A stretch of 64,000 nt of DNA from Streptomyces phaeoluteigriseus (lineage in GTDB: Bacteria; Actinomycetota; Actinomycetes; Streptomycetales; Streptomycetaceae), in NCBI RefSeq assembly GCF_001896135.2, contig NZ_MPOH02000011.1:427860-491859 (forward strand), read 5' to 3'. The translations under genes and the position numbers were made by a program. Shown here one piece after another: positions 1 to 8,658 of this stretch. The notes beneath the pieces were generated by a model. That model was not told where the DNA came from and did not search any database. It worked only from the letters and a program-made list of their open reading frames with translations. How positions within the stretch are numbered: position 1 is the first letter of the stretch; every line of letters starts with the position of its first letter.

Positions 1-162
1 GCAGACGCGGGGTCCGGCACGCGCATCCGCCGTGTCGTCGTCGGTTGCCGACGCTCCGCGTCGACGCCCTCCTCCGCCTCGCGGCCGCACGCAGCAGACC
101 CCGCTCACCGGCACTGAACAGCGCTGTCGACCTCCCCTGCGACCTGATCCGAACGACAGGCC
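1..162. mobile_element. MITE-like element, copy 1 (cut by window edge)
   Basis: This is the right part of a non-coding element of about 180 bp. It matches, in reverse complement, the complete copy at 11462-11644 over nearly its whole length. It ends at 146-162 with GATCCGAACGACAGGCC, the terminal inverted repeat, immediately before the stop codon of cebR. The left terminus lies outside the window. No transposase frame is present, so a non-autonomous MITE is the best reading. The two copies are inverted relative to each other and flank the whole cellobiose block. Confidence 0.7.
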
Positions 163-1218
163 TCAGGCGGACGCCCGCGTCATCAGTTCCGTGGCCAGGA
201 CCACCTGGCGTCGCTCCAGGCCCCGTGACACCGCCGGGCGGCTGTCCGCGATCTCCGTGAGAAGCAGGTCGAGCATGCGGCGCCCCATCTCCTCGATGGG
301 CTGGCGCACGCTGGTCAGCGGCGGGTCCATGTGGCGGGCTATCGCCGAGTCGTCGTAGCCGACCAGCGCCACGTCGTCCGGGATACGGCGGCCCGCGTCG
401 CGCAGGGTCTGGCGGGCGCCGGCCGCCATGACGTCGGAGCCGGCGAACACCGCGTCGAGGGCGGGGCTGCGGGCCAGCAGCTCGCGCATCGCCCGCTGGC
501 CGCCCTCCTCGGTGAAGTCACCCTGCACGATGAGGAGTTCGTCCACCTCGTGGCCCGCGGCGAGCAGGGCGTCGCGGTAGCCGTCGACGCGCCGCTGGGC
601 GCCGTACACGTCGAGGCGGCCGGTGATGTGGGCGATGTGCCGGCAGCCGCGGGCCAGCAGGTGCTCGACGGCCGAGCGGGCGCCGCCGTAGTTGTCGGAG
701 TCGACGGACGGGAGCGTCTCCGCGGCGGAGCGGGGGCCGCTGATCACGGCCGGGATCTCCAGCTGGGCGATGAGGTCGGGCAGCGGGTCGTCGGCGTGCA
801 CGGAGACCAGGAGGACGCCGTCCACGCGGTGGGCGGCCAGGTACTGGGCGAGGCGCTGACGCTCCCGGTCGCTGCCCGCGAAGATCAGCAGCAGCTGCAT
901 CTCGGTGTCGGCGAGTTCCGCGCCCACTCCGCGCAGGATGTCGGAGAAGTACGGTTCGGCGAAGAAGCGGGTCTCCGGCTCGGGCACCACGAGGGCGATC
1001 GCGTTCGTGCGGTTGGCGGCGAGGGCGCGGGCGGCGGTGTTGGGGACGTAGCCCAGCTCGGCGACCGCGGCCTCGACGGCGGCGCGGGTGGCGTCGCTGA
1101 CCCGGGGCGAACCGTTGATCACGCGGGAGACCGTGCCCCGGCCGACGCCGGCGCGTGCCGCCACCTCTTCGAGGGTCGGCCGGCCACCGCTCCGTCCCCG
1201 CGTACCGTGGCTTGCCAT
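163..1218 (-). CDS. cebR: LacI-family repressor of cello-oligosaccharide use, CebR
   Basis: A 351-residue LacI/GalR regulator. The N-terminal helix-turn-helix (TLEEVAARAGVGRGTVSRV, about residues 15-33) is followed by the hinge and a periplasmic-binding-protein-like effector domain with the usual family signature near the end (VALVGYDDSAIARHMDPPLT). It is divergent from cebEFG, and CebR-type boxes lie upstream of cebE and across the bglC start, which is the arrangement known for CebR in S. griseus and S. scabiei. There cellobiose or cellotriose releases the repressor. The size is normal for the family. The stop codon (163-165) directly abuts a MITE-like element, so its transcript probably ends in or beyond that element. 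The identification rests on family plus operators and is strong. Confidence 0.93.
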   Translation of the reverse strand: MASHGTRGRSGGRPTLEEVAARAGVGRGTVSRVINGSPRVSDATRAAVEAAVAELGYVPNTAARALAANRTNAIALVVPEPETRFFAEPYFSDILRGVGAELADTEMQLLLIFAGSDRERQRLAQYLAAHRVDGVLLVSVHADDPLPDLIAQLEIPAVISGPRSAAETLPSVDSDNYGGARSAVEHLLARGCRHIAHITGRLDVYGAQRRVDGYRDALLAAGHEVDELLIVQGDFTEEGGQRAMRELLARSPALDAVFAGSDVMAAGARQTLRDAGRRIPDDVALVGYDDSAIARHMDPPLTSVRQPIEEMGRRMLDLLLTEIADSRPAVSRGLERRQVVLATELMTRASA

Positions 1219-1554
1219 GGGCCCCGCCTTCCCGCCGTCATCGTCGCACTGGCCTGGAATCTAACAGTCCTGACCGCTCGCCCCACTGCTCCAGGGGTGG
1301 CCGCCCCCGGCCGAAAAGCACCGTCGCGGCGAGTTAGCTAACAGCCGGATAACTGAACGCATCTCTCCGCGCCCCCACCCTTGACACCCTCGCCGGAACC
1401 GACGACTCTTCAACACATCACCTGTGGGAGCGCTCCACGGTACCTGACACATACACAACCCGCACGTTCCCCGCCCGAGCCGCAGCTGGAAACTAACGGG
1501 CCCAACAACGCAGTTGGCCGGGGGGTCGGCACGTCAGGGCAACAGGAGGACGTA
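1219..1554. promoter_or_regulatory. cebR-cebE divergent control region
   Basis: A 336-bp intergenic region between the divergent cebR and cebE starts. It holds the CebR box at 1425-1438 and, just before cebE, the Shine-Dalgarno AGGAGG at 1544-1549. I see no credible reading frame and no clear sigma-70 hexamers. Confidence 0.6.
1425..1438. promoter_or_regulatory. CebR operator upstream of cebE
   Basis: TGGGAGCGCTCCAC matches the 14-bp CebR consensus TGGGAGCGCTCCCA except for the last two positions. The core GGAGCGCTCC is a perfect palindrome. It lies about 117 bp upstream of the cebE start codon, where repression of cebEFG would be expected. Confidence 0.85.
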
Positions 1555-2883
1555 ATGCGAGCACGTACCCGAACCTCCCGTCGGGTGGTAGTCCTGGCGA
1601 CTGTCGCCACGATGGGCACAGGACTGCTGGCCGGCTGTGCCGACGACGGCGGCGACAAGGCCTCCGACGGTTCGTCGTCCGGCGGTGGCAAGGGCAAGAC
1701 CACGATCACCATGGGGCTCTTCGGCACGATGGGCTTCAAGGAGGCCGGTCTCTACGCCGAGTACGAGAAGCTGAACCCGAACATCAAGATCGCTGAGAAC
1801 GTGATCGAGCGCAACGAGAACTACTACCCCGCGCTCGTCAACCACCTGACCACCAACAGCGGTCTCCAGGACGTCCAGGCCGTCGAGGTCGCCAACATCG
1901 CCGAGGTCGTCGCCACCCAGGGCGCGAAGCTCCAGGACCTGTCCAAGGTCTCGGGCGTGGAGAAGGGCAACTGGCTGGACTGGAAGTGGTCACAGGCCAC
2001 GACCAAGGACAGCAAGACCGTCGGTCTCGGCACCGACGTCGGCCCGATGGCTCTCTGCTACCGCACGGACCTCTTCCAGCAGGCCGGTCTGCCGACCGAC
2101 CCGGCGGAGGTCGGCAAGCTGTGGGCGGGCGACTGGAACAAGTTCATCTCGGTCGGCGAGCAGTACAAGAAGAAGGCTCCCAAGGGCACCTTCTTCATGG
2201 ACTCCCCCGGCGGCCTGCTGAACGCCGTTCTCAGCAGTGAGAAGGAGAAGTTCTACGACTCCTCCGGCGAGGTCATCTACAAGTCGAACCCGGCCGTCAA
2301 GGCGGCTTTCGACCTGACCGCGAAGGCCGCCGAGCAGGGCCTCGTGCAGGCGCAGACGCAGTTCCAGCCGGCCTGGGACACCACGATCGCGAACAGCAAG
2401 TTCGCGACGGTGGCCTGCCCGCCGTGGATGCTCGGCACCCTCAAGGGCAAGTCGAAGCCGGAGTCCCTCGGCAAGTGGGCCGTCGCGGTCGCCCCGAAGT
2501 CCGGCAACTGGGGCGGCTCCTTCCTGGCCGTGCCCTCCAGCGGCAAGAACGTGAAGGAAGCCGAGAAGCTGGTCGCCTGGCTGACCGCGCCCGAGCAGCA
2601 GGCCAAGCTGTTCAAGGTGCAGGGCTCCTTCCCGAGCACGCCGAGCGCGTACACCATGCCCGAGGTGACCGGCGCCAAGAACGAGATGACCGGTGACCTC
2701 AACATCGGCACCATCTTCGCCGAGGCCGCGAAGGCCGCGCCGGTCCAGGTGATCGGCCCGAAGGACCAGATCATCCAGCAGGGTCTGACCGACAACGGCG
2801 TGATCCTGGTGACGAAGGGCAAGTCGCCTGAGGAGGCCTGGAAGACGGCGACCAAGACCATCGACAACAACCTGGACAAGTGA
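1555..2883 (+). CDS. cebE: Cello-oligosaccharide-binding lipoprotein CebE
   Basis: A 442-residue extracellular solute-binding protein (family 1) that captures cellobiose/cellotriose for the CebFG permease. The N-terminus has a basic stretch, a hydrophobic core and the lipobox LLAGC, followed by the Asp/Gly/Ser-rich linker typical of Streptomyces lipoproteins. The ATG at 1555 is preceded by AGGAGG with good spacing; an in-frame extension further upstream would put the signal peptide inside the protein and was not used. The gene is first of cebE-cebF-cebG, controlled by the box at 1425-1438. No ATPase gene is present here. In Streptomyces the unlinked MsiK normally energises this transporter. 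Confidence 0.93.
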   Translation: MRARTRTSRRVVVLATVATMGTGLLAGCADDGGDKASDGSSSGGGKGKTTITMGLFGTMGFKEAGLYAEYEKLNPNIKIAENVIERNENYYPALVNHLTTNSGLQDVQAVEVANIAEVVATQGAKLQDLSKVSGVEKGNWLDWKWSQATTKDSKTVGLGTDVGPMALCYRTDLFQQAGLPTDPAEVGKLWAGDWNKFISVGEQYKKKAPKGTFFMDSPGGLLNAVLSSEKEKFYDSSGEVIYKSNPAVKAAFDLTAKAAEQGLVQAQTQFQPAWDTTIANSKFATVACPPWMLGTLKGKSKPESLGKWAVAVAPKSGNWGGSFLAVPSSGKNVKEAEKLVAWLTAPEQQAKLFKVQGSFPSTPSAYTMPEVTGAKNEMTGDLNIGTIFAEAAKAAPVQVIGPKDQIIQQGLTDNGVILVTKGKSPEEAWKTATKTIDNNLDK

Positions 2884-3893
2884 CCCGTATGGCCACCCAC
2901 GACACCGCCGCGCCCCCCGCCAAGGAGGGGGGCGCGGCCCCGGGCCGACCGCCCGCCGGCCCCACGGGGGCGGAACGGCGTCGGGCCCGGCTCTCCCGCC
3001 GCTGGCAGCGGGACATGCGCTGGAGCCCGTACGCCTTCGTCTCACCGTTCTTCCTGCTGTTCCTGGCGTTCGGCCTCTTCCCGCTGATCTACACCGGCTG
3101 GGCCTCGCTGCACCAGGTGGAGATGACCGCACCCACCGACATGCACTGGGTCGGACTGCGCAACTACACGCGGATCTTCGACGACGACTTCTTCTGGAAC
3201 GCGGCGAAGAACACGCTGACGATCGGCATCATCTCGACGGTGCCGCAGCTGCTGATGGCGATGGGCCTCGCCCACATCCTCAACTACAAGCTGCGCGCCT
3301 CGACCTTCTACCGGGTCGCGATGCTCGCCCCGTACGCGACGTCCATCGCGGCCGCCTCGCTCGTCTTCGTGCTGCTGTTCGGGCGCGACTACGGCATGAT
3401 CAACTGGGCGCTGGACTTCGTCGGGATCGGTCCGATCGACTGGCAGAGCGACAAGTGGCCCTCGCAGATCGCGGTGTCCACGATCGTCATCTGGCGCTGG
3501 ACCGGCTACAACGCGCTGATCTACCTGGCGGCGATGCAGGCGATCCCGCAGGACCTGTACGAGTCGGCGGCGCTGGACGGCGCGAGCCGCTGGAAGCAGT
3601 TCATCCACGTGACGCTGCCGTCGCTGCGCCCGACCATCCTGTTCACCGTCGTCGTCTCGACGATCGGCGCGACCCAGGTGTTCGGCGAGCCGCTGCTGTT
3701 CGACGCCAACAAGGGGGCGTCGGGCGGTTCCGAGCACCAGTTCCAGACCCTGGGTCTGTACCTGTACGAGCAGGGCTGGGTCAACCAGCACCTGGGCCGT
3801 GCCTCCGCGATCGCCTGGACCATGTTCCTGATCCTGATCGTGGTCGGCATCGTCAACTACGTCATCTCGCGCCGGCTGCGCGCCAGTAGTTAG
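2880..3893 (+). CDS. cebF: Sugar ABC transporter permease CebF
   Basis: A 337-residue inner-membrane permease (MalF type) of the cellobiose/cellotriose importer. After a cytoplasmic Pro/Ala/Gly-rich N-terminus of about 45 residues come a first membrane helix (FVSPFFLLFLAFGLFPLIY) and the binding-protein-dependent transport domain, with the EAA loop visible as ESAALDGASRWKQF. The proposed GTG start overlaps the cebE stop (GTGA), implying translational coupling; an ATG at 2889 is the alternative. The C-terminus ends in a short basic tail. Its partner CebG follows ten bases later. Confidence 0.9.
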   Translation: MTRMATHDTAAPPAKEGGAAPGRPPAGPTGAERRRARLSRRWQRDMRWSPYAFVSPFFLLFLAFGLFPLIYTGWASLHQVEMTAPTDMHWVGLRNYTRIFDDDFFWNAAKNTLTIGIISTVPQLLMAMGLAHILNYKLRASTFYRVAMLAPYATSIAAASLVFVLLFGRDYGMINWALDFVGIGPIDWQSDKWPSQIAVSTIVIWRWTGYNALIYLAAMQAIPQDLYESAALDGASRWKQFIHVTLPSLRPTILFTVVVSTIGATQVFGEPLLFDANKGASGGSEHQFQTLGLYLYEQGWVNQHLGRASAIAWTMFLILIVVGIVNYVISRRLRASS

Positions 3894-3903
3894 GAGTACG
3901 GCC

Positions 3904-4824
3904 GTGACGACGACGACTTCCATGACACCGCCCTCATCTCCGCCGGATACGACTGTGAAGAAGCCCGGCCGTATGCGGCGGCCCAAATCGGCGCGGGCCG
4001 GCGGGCAGATGCACGCGGGGCCGATCGCGTACGTGATCCTGGCCCTGTTCACCATCGGCTCGCTGTTCCCGCTGGTGTGGACGGCGATCGCCGCCTCCCG
4101 CGACAACAACCGGCTGGCGCAGACACCGCCGCCGTTCTGGTTCGGCGGGAACCTTCTGGACAACCTGGACATCGCCTGGAACGACGCCAACCTCGGCGAG
4201 GCGTTCTTCAACACCACGATCGTGGCGGGCACCTCGGCGGCGACCGTCGTGTTCCTGTCCACGATCGCCGGGTTCGCCTTCGCCAAGCTGAAGTTCCGGG
4301 GCCGGGGCGCGATGATGCTGATCGTGATCGGCACGATGATGGTGCCGCCGCAGCTCAGCGTGATCCCGCTGTACATGATGGTCGCCAAGCTGGAGTGGAC
4401 CGACCAGCTCCAGGCGGTGATCCTGCCGTCGCTGGTCAGCGCGTTCGGTGTGTTCTTCATGCGGCAGTACCTGATCCAGGCGCTGCCGGACGAGATCATC
4501 GAGGCGGCCCGGGTGGACGGCGCCAGCAGTTGGCGCGTGGTGTGGCACGTGGTGTTCCCCGCGGCGCGCCCCGCGATGGCGGTGCTCGGCATGCTGATGT
4601 TCGTGCAGACCTGGAACGACTTCCTGTGGCCCTTCCTGGTGCTGAGCCAGACCGGAAACCCGACCGTGCAGGTCGCGGTCGCGGGCCTCGGCCGCGGGTA
4701 CACCCCCGACCAGTCCCTGATCATGGCGGGCGCCCTGCTGGGCACACTGCCGCTGCTCCTGGTCTTCGCGATCTTCGGCAAGCAGATCGTGGGCGGCATC
4801 ATGCAGGGCGCGGTGAAGGGCTGA
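3904..4824 (+). CDS. cebG: Sugar ABC transporter permease CebG
   Basis: A 306-residue permease of MalG type, the second membrane subunit of the cello-oligosaccharide importer. Six membrane segments can be followed, and the EAA loop appears as EAARVDGASSWRVV. The GTG start at 3904 is preceded by TAGGAGTACGGCC, whose AGGAG is a good ribosome site. It is the last gene of cebEFG. The next gene, bglC, lies 728 bp away behind repeat-rich DNA and has its own CebR box, so it is probably a separate transcription unit. Confidence 0.9.
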   Translation: MTTTTSMTPPSSPPDTTVKKPGRMRRPKSARAGGQMHAGPIAYVILALFTIGSLFPLVWTAIAASRDNNRLAQTPPPFWFGGNLLDNLDIAWNDANLGEAFFNTTIVAGTSAATVVFLSTIAGFAFAKLKFRGRGAMMLIVIGTMMVPPQLSVIPLYMMVAKLEWTDQLQAVILPSLVSAFGVFFMRQYLIQALPDEIIEAARVDGASSWRVVWHVVFPAARPAMAVLGMLMFVQTWNDFLWPFLVLSQTGNPTVQVAVAGLGRGYTPDQSLIMAGALLGTLPLLLVFAIFGKQIVGGIMQGAVKG

Positions 4825-4890
4825 TGGGGCGCTCGGCGGGGGTGGTGGGCGGGAGTGTCGGCCTTGCACGGTCCGGTGCGCTCGCTGATT

Positions 4891-5025
4891 CCGGTGGGCC
4901 AGGCAGTGCGGGTGACCTCCGACGGTCCGGTGGGGCTGGTGGGCCTGACGGCGTTGCCGGCCTCCTCGAGACCGGTGGGCCAGGCAACGCCAGTGACCTC
5001 CGACGGTCCGGAGGGGCCGGTGGGC
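4891..5025. repeat. Two-copy direct repeat, 81-bp offset
   Basis: Two copies of about 54 bp, beginning at 4891 and 4972, each start CCGGTGGGCCAGGC and continue through TGACCTCCGACGGTCCGG to GGTGGGCC. They lie in the cebG-bglC gap, where no gene is supported: every frame here is low-complexity. Confidence 0.6.
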
Positions 5026-5044
5026 CGTGTGAGGGTCGCGCCCC

Positions 5045-5455
5045 GGGCGGGGTGGACGCCCTCGCCGGTGACTGTGATCGCGCGGGGGCGACAGCTCCGT
5101 CGGTGGCCGCCTCCGGGTGGGGTTACGCCTCCGCCGGGTCCAGGGTCCGCAGCGGGCTGAGACCCTCGCGGGGCCGACGCCCGGGCGGGGTTGCGACCCT
5201 CGCCGGTCGCAGGTCCGGGCGGGACTGACACTTCCGCCATTCCGACGTCCGCCGCGGGACCCACACCCCCGCCAGTTCCCACCTCCGTGCGGGACCCACA
5301 CCCCGCCGGTCACCACCTCCGTGCAGGGCTGAGAATCCGCAGGTCCAGGATCCGTGGGACCGATACCCCGCCGGCCCAGCGTCCGCGCAGGGCTGACAAC
5401 CCCGTCCGGCCCAGTGTCCGTGCGGGGGTGACACCCCCGCCGATGCCGCGTCCGA
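5045..5455. repeat. Degenerate tandem repeat, about 33-35 bp unit, about 12 copies
   Basis: The rest of the cebG-bglC gap is built from imperfect copies of a unit that begins GCGGG(A/G)CTGACACC, continues with a CCGCCGG core and ends in GTCCGT. The best copies lie between about 5240 and 5455. Unit length drifts between 31 and 36, so no frame is kept and the array is not coding. Function is unknown. I see no further gene in 4825-5552. Confidence 0.6.
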
Positions 5456-5539
5456 CGGGGGCCGGGTCACCGCCGCCCCGGCCCCCTCCGTACCTCTTCC
5501 CCATCCTTCGTCGGTCTCGACGACCTCGACGACCACTCA

Positions 5540-5553
5540 TGGGAGCGCTTCCA
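5540..5553. promoter_or_regulatory. CebR operator overlapping the bglC start
   Basis: TGGGAGCGCTTCCA differs from the CebR consensus TGGGAGCGCTCCCA at one position. Its last A is the first base of the bglC ATG, and its GGGAG (5541-5545) is the only visible Shine-Dalgarno. Operator, ribosome site and start codon therefore share the same bases. Confidence 0.85.
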
Positions 5554-6989
5554 TGCCTGAGTCCGCACAGACGGCCAACCCTGTGACCTTTCCTCCCGCC
5601 TTCCTCTGGGGTGCGGCGACATCCGCGTACCAGATCGAGGGGGCGGTGCGGGAGGACGGCCGCACGCCCTCCATCTGGGACACCTTCAGCCATACGCCCG
5701 GCAAGACCGCCGGTGGCGAAACGGGTGACATCGCTGTCGACCACTACCACCGCTACCGCGACGACGTCGCGCTGATGGCCGAGCTGGGCCTGACCGCGTA
5801 CCGCTTCTCCATCTCCTGGTCGCGGGTCCAGCCGACCGGCCGCGGCCCGGCGGTCCAGGTGGGGCTGGACTTCTACCGCCGCCTGGTCGACGAGCTGCTG
5901 GCGAAGGGCATCAAGCCTGCCATCACCCTCTACCACTGGGACCTCCCGCAGGAGCTGGAGGACGCGGGCGGCTGGCCGGAGCGGGACACCGCGTACCGCT
6001 TCGCCGAGTACGCGCAGATCGTCGGCGAGGCCCTCGGCGACCGCGTGGAGCAGTGGATCACGCTCAACGAGCCGTGGTGCAGCGCCTTCCTGGGGTACGG
6101 CTCCGGAGTGCACGCCCCCGGCCGCACCGACCCGGCGGCGTCGCTGAAGGCCGCGCACCACCTCAACCTGGCGCACGGCCTGGGCACCACCGCCCTGCGT
6201 TCGGTGATGCCGACCCGCAACTCGGTGGCGATCAGCCTCAACTCCTCGGTCGTCAGGCCCCTTTCGCAGACCCCGGGAGACCTGGCGGCCGTCCGCAAGA
6301 TCGACGACCTGGCCAACGGCGTCTTCCACGGTCCGATCCTGCGCGGCGCGTACCCCGAGACGCTCCTCACCGCGACCTCCAAGGTCACCGACTGGTCGTA
6401 CGTCCTCGACGGCGATCTGCGCGCCATCCACCAGCCGTTGGACGCGCTGGGCCTCAACTACTACACGCCCACCCTGGTCTCGGCGGCGGACGCCGACCCG
6501 ACGGCACCGCGGGCGGACGGCCACGGCGCCAGCGACCACTCCCCGTGGCCGGGCGCGGAGGACGTCGCCTTCCACCAGACGCCGGGCGAGCGCACCGAGA
6601 TGGGCTGGACGATCGACCCGACGGGCCTGCACGACCTGATCATGCGGTACACGAAGGAGGCCCCGGGCCTGCCGCTGTACATCACCGAGAACGGCGCGGC
6701 CTACGACGACAAGCCCGACTCCGACGGCCGCGTGCACGACCCGGAGCGGATCGCCTACCTGCACGGCCACCTCCGGGCCGTGCGCCGTGCCATCGCGGAG
6801 GGCGCGGACATCCGCGGCTACTACCTGTGGTCGCTGATGGACAACTTCGAGTGGGCGTACGGCTACGAGAAGCGGTTCGGCGCGGTGTACGTGGACTACG
6901 CGACCCTCGCCCGCACTCCGAAGTCGAGCGCCCTCTGGTACAGCCAGGCGGCCCGCACGGGAACCCTCCCGGCGCTGGAAACCGCCTGA
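5553..6989 (+). CDS. bglC: GH1 beta-glucosidase BglC
   Basis: A 478-residue glycoside hydrolase family 1 enzyme that cleaves cellobiose and longer cellodextrins to glucose inside the cell. No signal peptide is present, matching uptake by CebEFG. Family landmarks: the N-terminal signature [15 protein letters not shown], the acid/base glutamate in TLNEPW (E173), and the nucleophile glutamate in [11 protein letters not shown] near residue 385. The length is normal. The CebR box covers the start codon, so regulation probably includes roadblock or initiation interference besides promoter repression. A strong stem-loop follows at 7040-7074. In S. scabiei the orthologue is also needed for cello-oligosaccharide signalling to thaxtomin production; nothing here indicates that pathway. 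Confidence 0.95.
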   Translation: MPESAQTANPVTFPPAFLWGAATSAYQIEGAVREDGRTPSIWDTFSHTPGKTAGGETGDIAVDHYHRYRDDVALMAELGLTAYRFSISWSRVQPTGRGPAVQVGLDFYRRLVDELLAKGIKPAITLYHWDLPQELEDAGGWPERDTAYRFAEYAQIVGEALGDRVEQWITLNEPWCSAFLGYGSGVHAPGRTDPAASLKAAHHLNLAHGLGTTALRSVMPTRNSVAISLNSSVVRPLSQTPGDLAAVRKIDDLANGVFHGPILRGAYPETLLTATSKVTDWSYVLDGDLRAIHQPLDALGLNYYTPTLVSAADADPTAPRADGHGASDHSPWPGAEDVAFHQTPGERTEMGWTIDPTGLHDLIMRYTKEAPGLPLYITENGAAYDDKPDSDGRVHDPERIAYLHGHLRAVRRAIAEGADIRGYYLWSLMDNFEWAYGYEKRFGAVYVDYATLARTPKSSALWYSQAARTGTLPALETA

Positions 6990-7039
6990 CCGATAGACCC
7001 CCGGGGTGGGGATCCCGGGAGAACGGGGGAACAGGGGAA

Positions 7040-7074
7040 GGGGCGCGGCACGCCGTGGGGGCGTGCCGCGCCCC
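7040..7074. terminator. Bidirectional stem-loop terminator, bglC / GH18 gene
   Basis: A perfect 15-bp inverted repeat, 7040-7054 (GGGGCGCGGCACGCC) against 7060-7074 with a five-base loop, lies between two convergent genes. It has no U-run, as is usual for Streptomyces terminators. Confidence 0.8.
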
Positions 7075-7096
7075 GCCCTGTGGGGGGAGGCGGTGG

Positions 7097-8548
7097 TCAG
7101 CGGCCGGCGGCGAACGCCTTCGTGAACGCGTTCGGGGCCTGGGTGATGGAGCTGCACGTCGCGTCCGCGGTGTTCTTCGGGGACGGGCACTGCTTGTCGC
7201 GGGTCGCGGACCACATGGAGAGCCAGCCGAGCCCCCTGGCCTTGGCGAAGGCGGCCAGCTGGGTGGCGTCCTCGACCGTGAAGATCTCGGAGGCGACGTC
7301 GTTCACACCGATCATCGGGGTGACGGCGACGGTCTTCCAGGCGGCGGTGTCGGAGAGGGCCAGCACGCTCTTGATCTGGGCCTGGGTGGCGGTGGCCGCC
7401 TGCTCGGCGTAGGTGCCCATGTCGCCGCTGTAGGCGGGGCCGTAGTCCATGGCCATGATGTTGACGGTGGTGATCCTGACGCCGTTGGCCTTGGCATCGG
7501 CCAGCAGGTTCACGCCGTCCTGGGTGAGGCCCTCGGGCATGACGGGGAGGGTGAAGGAGACGTCCAGGCCGGGGTGCTGCCGCTGGAGCGTGGCGATGGC
7601 CTGGGCGCGGCGGGTGTTGGCGGCCGTGTTCGGCAGTGCGCCGCCCTCGACGTCGAAGTCGACCTTGGTGAGCCGGTAGGCGTCCACGACCTTTCCGTAG
7701 GCGGCGGCCAGCGCGTCGGCCGAGGCGCAGGTGGTGCCGAGTTCGGAGCCGGCCGCGCCGCCGAAGGAGACACGGACGTCGCCGCCCCGGGCGCGCAGGG
7801 CGCCTATCTGGGCGGCCACGGCGTCGCTCGCGAGGTCGGTGACGCCGCCCCACTTGGGCGTGCAGCCGCCGCCGTCGGTGACGAAGGCGAGGTTGTAGTC
7901 CTTCACACCGGTCGCCGTCGCGGCGGCGAGGAGGTCGAAGGCGGGGAAGAGGGAGGTGTCGACGTAGGGGGCGAAGGCGGCGGAGGTGGGGGTGCCGGAG
8001 CCGGGGGTCCCCGAGGGTGAGGGGGAGGCGGTGGCCGTCCGGCTCGGGGTCGCGGTGGCCGTCGGGGTCGGGGAGGGGGGCGCGGTCCCGGTCGGGCGTC
8101 CACTCGGTTCGGGAGTCGCGCCGCCGTCCCCCGCACAGGTGGCCTCGTCGATGAGACAACCGGCCGGGTCCGCGGTGCCGTCGACGACGAAACCGACGGT
8201 GACGGACTCACCGGCGGCCAGGCCGTCCCGGTCCCACGCGGGCGGCTTCACCGTGATGTGCTGTCCGCTGACGCTGGACTCGGCGTTCCACAGCGAGCTG
8301 AGCTTCGACCCGGCCGGCAGGTCGAACTCCAGCGTCCAGTCGGTCTTCGCCCCGCCGCTGTTGTTCGTGACGACGTACTGCGCGGTGTACCCGGTCGACC
8401 AGTCGCTGGTCCTGGTGTACGCGGCTCCGATCCCGGCAGCCTGCGCGGTGCCGGTGAGGAACACGGCGCCACCACCCACGGCCGCCGCGGCGACCACGCT
8501 CCCGATCAGCTTGGTCCTGGTTCTGACGGTGCGCCGGTGGGTGCTCAT
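7097..8548 (-). CDS. Secreted GH18 chitinase-like protein with CBM2 module
   Basis: About 483 residues. A signal peptide (Arg-rich start, hydrophobic core, TAQA cleavage region) is followed by a carbohydrate-binding module 2-like domain (TDWTLEFDLPAGSKLSSLW, conserved Trp residues), a Pro/Thr/Ser linker, and a GH18 barrel. The catalytic motif is KVDFDVEGG, a variant of DxxDxDxE that keeps the final Asp and the Glu acid. SFGGAAG in beta-3 is also typical. These features suggest a chitinase or related GH18 enzyme. ATG at 8548 was preferred over a GTG six codons upstream because GGCAGGG lies just before it. No DasR site was found upstream. Confidence 0.85.
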   Translation of the reverse strand: MSTHRRTVRTRTKLIGSVVAAAAVGGGAVFLTGTAQAAGIGAAYTRTSDWSTGYTAQYVVTNNSGGAKTDWTLEFDLPAGSKLSSLWNAESSVSGQHITVKPPAWDRDGLAAGESVTVGFVVDGTADPAGCLIDEATCAGDGGATPEPSGRPTGTAPPSPTPTATATPSRTATASPSPSGTPGSGTPTSAAFAPYVDTSLFPAFDLLAAATATGVKDYNLAFVTDGGGCTPKWGGVTDLASDAVAAQIGALRARGGDVRVSFGGAAGSELGTTCASADALAAAYGKVVDAYRLTKVDFDVEGGALPNTAANTRRAQAIATLQRQHPGLDVSFTLPVMPEGLTQDGVNLLADAKANGVRITTVNIMAMDYGPAYSGDMGTYAEQAATATQAQIKSVLALSDTAAWKTVAVTPMIGVNDVASEIFTVEDATQLAAFAKARGLGWLSMWSATRDKQCPSPKNTADATCSSITQAPNAFTKAFAAGR

Positions 8549-8658
8549 CACGTGCCCTGCCTTCACTGCTCACGGGGGTGGGGTGCGGCAGCACGCTAGC
8601 GGTCACGAATCGGGCAAACCGCCTGACAGGGACGGGTGTTGCGGATCTTAGGGCGCGC

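Noticed and set aside
1381..1554. Upstream extension of cebE
   Set aside because: It would bury the lipoprotein signal peptide and include the CebR operator in the coding region.
3042..5282. Open frame of 746 codons on the minus strand
   Set aside because: Shadow of cebF and cebG, extended through the repeats.
4825..5552. Possible gene between cebG and bglC
   Set aside because: All frames are repeat-derived Pro/Gly/Arg runs without ribosome site or domain.
5310..8159. Open frame of 949 codons on the minus strand
   Set aside because: It crosses the repeat array, all of bglC in antisense and part of the GH18 gene in a wrong frame; low complexity with no motif.
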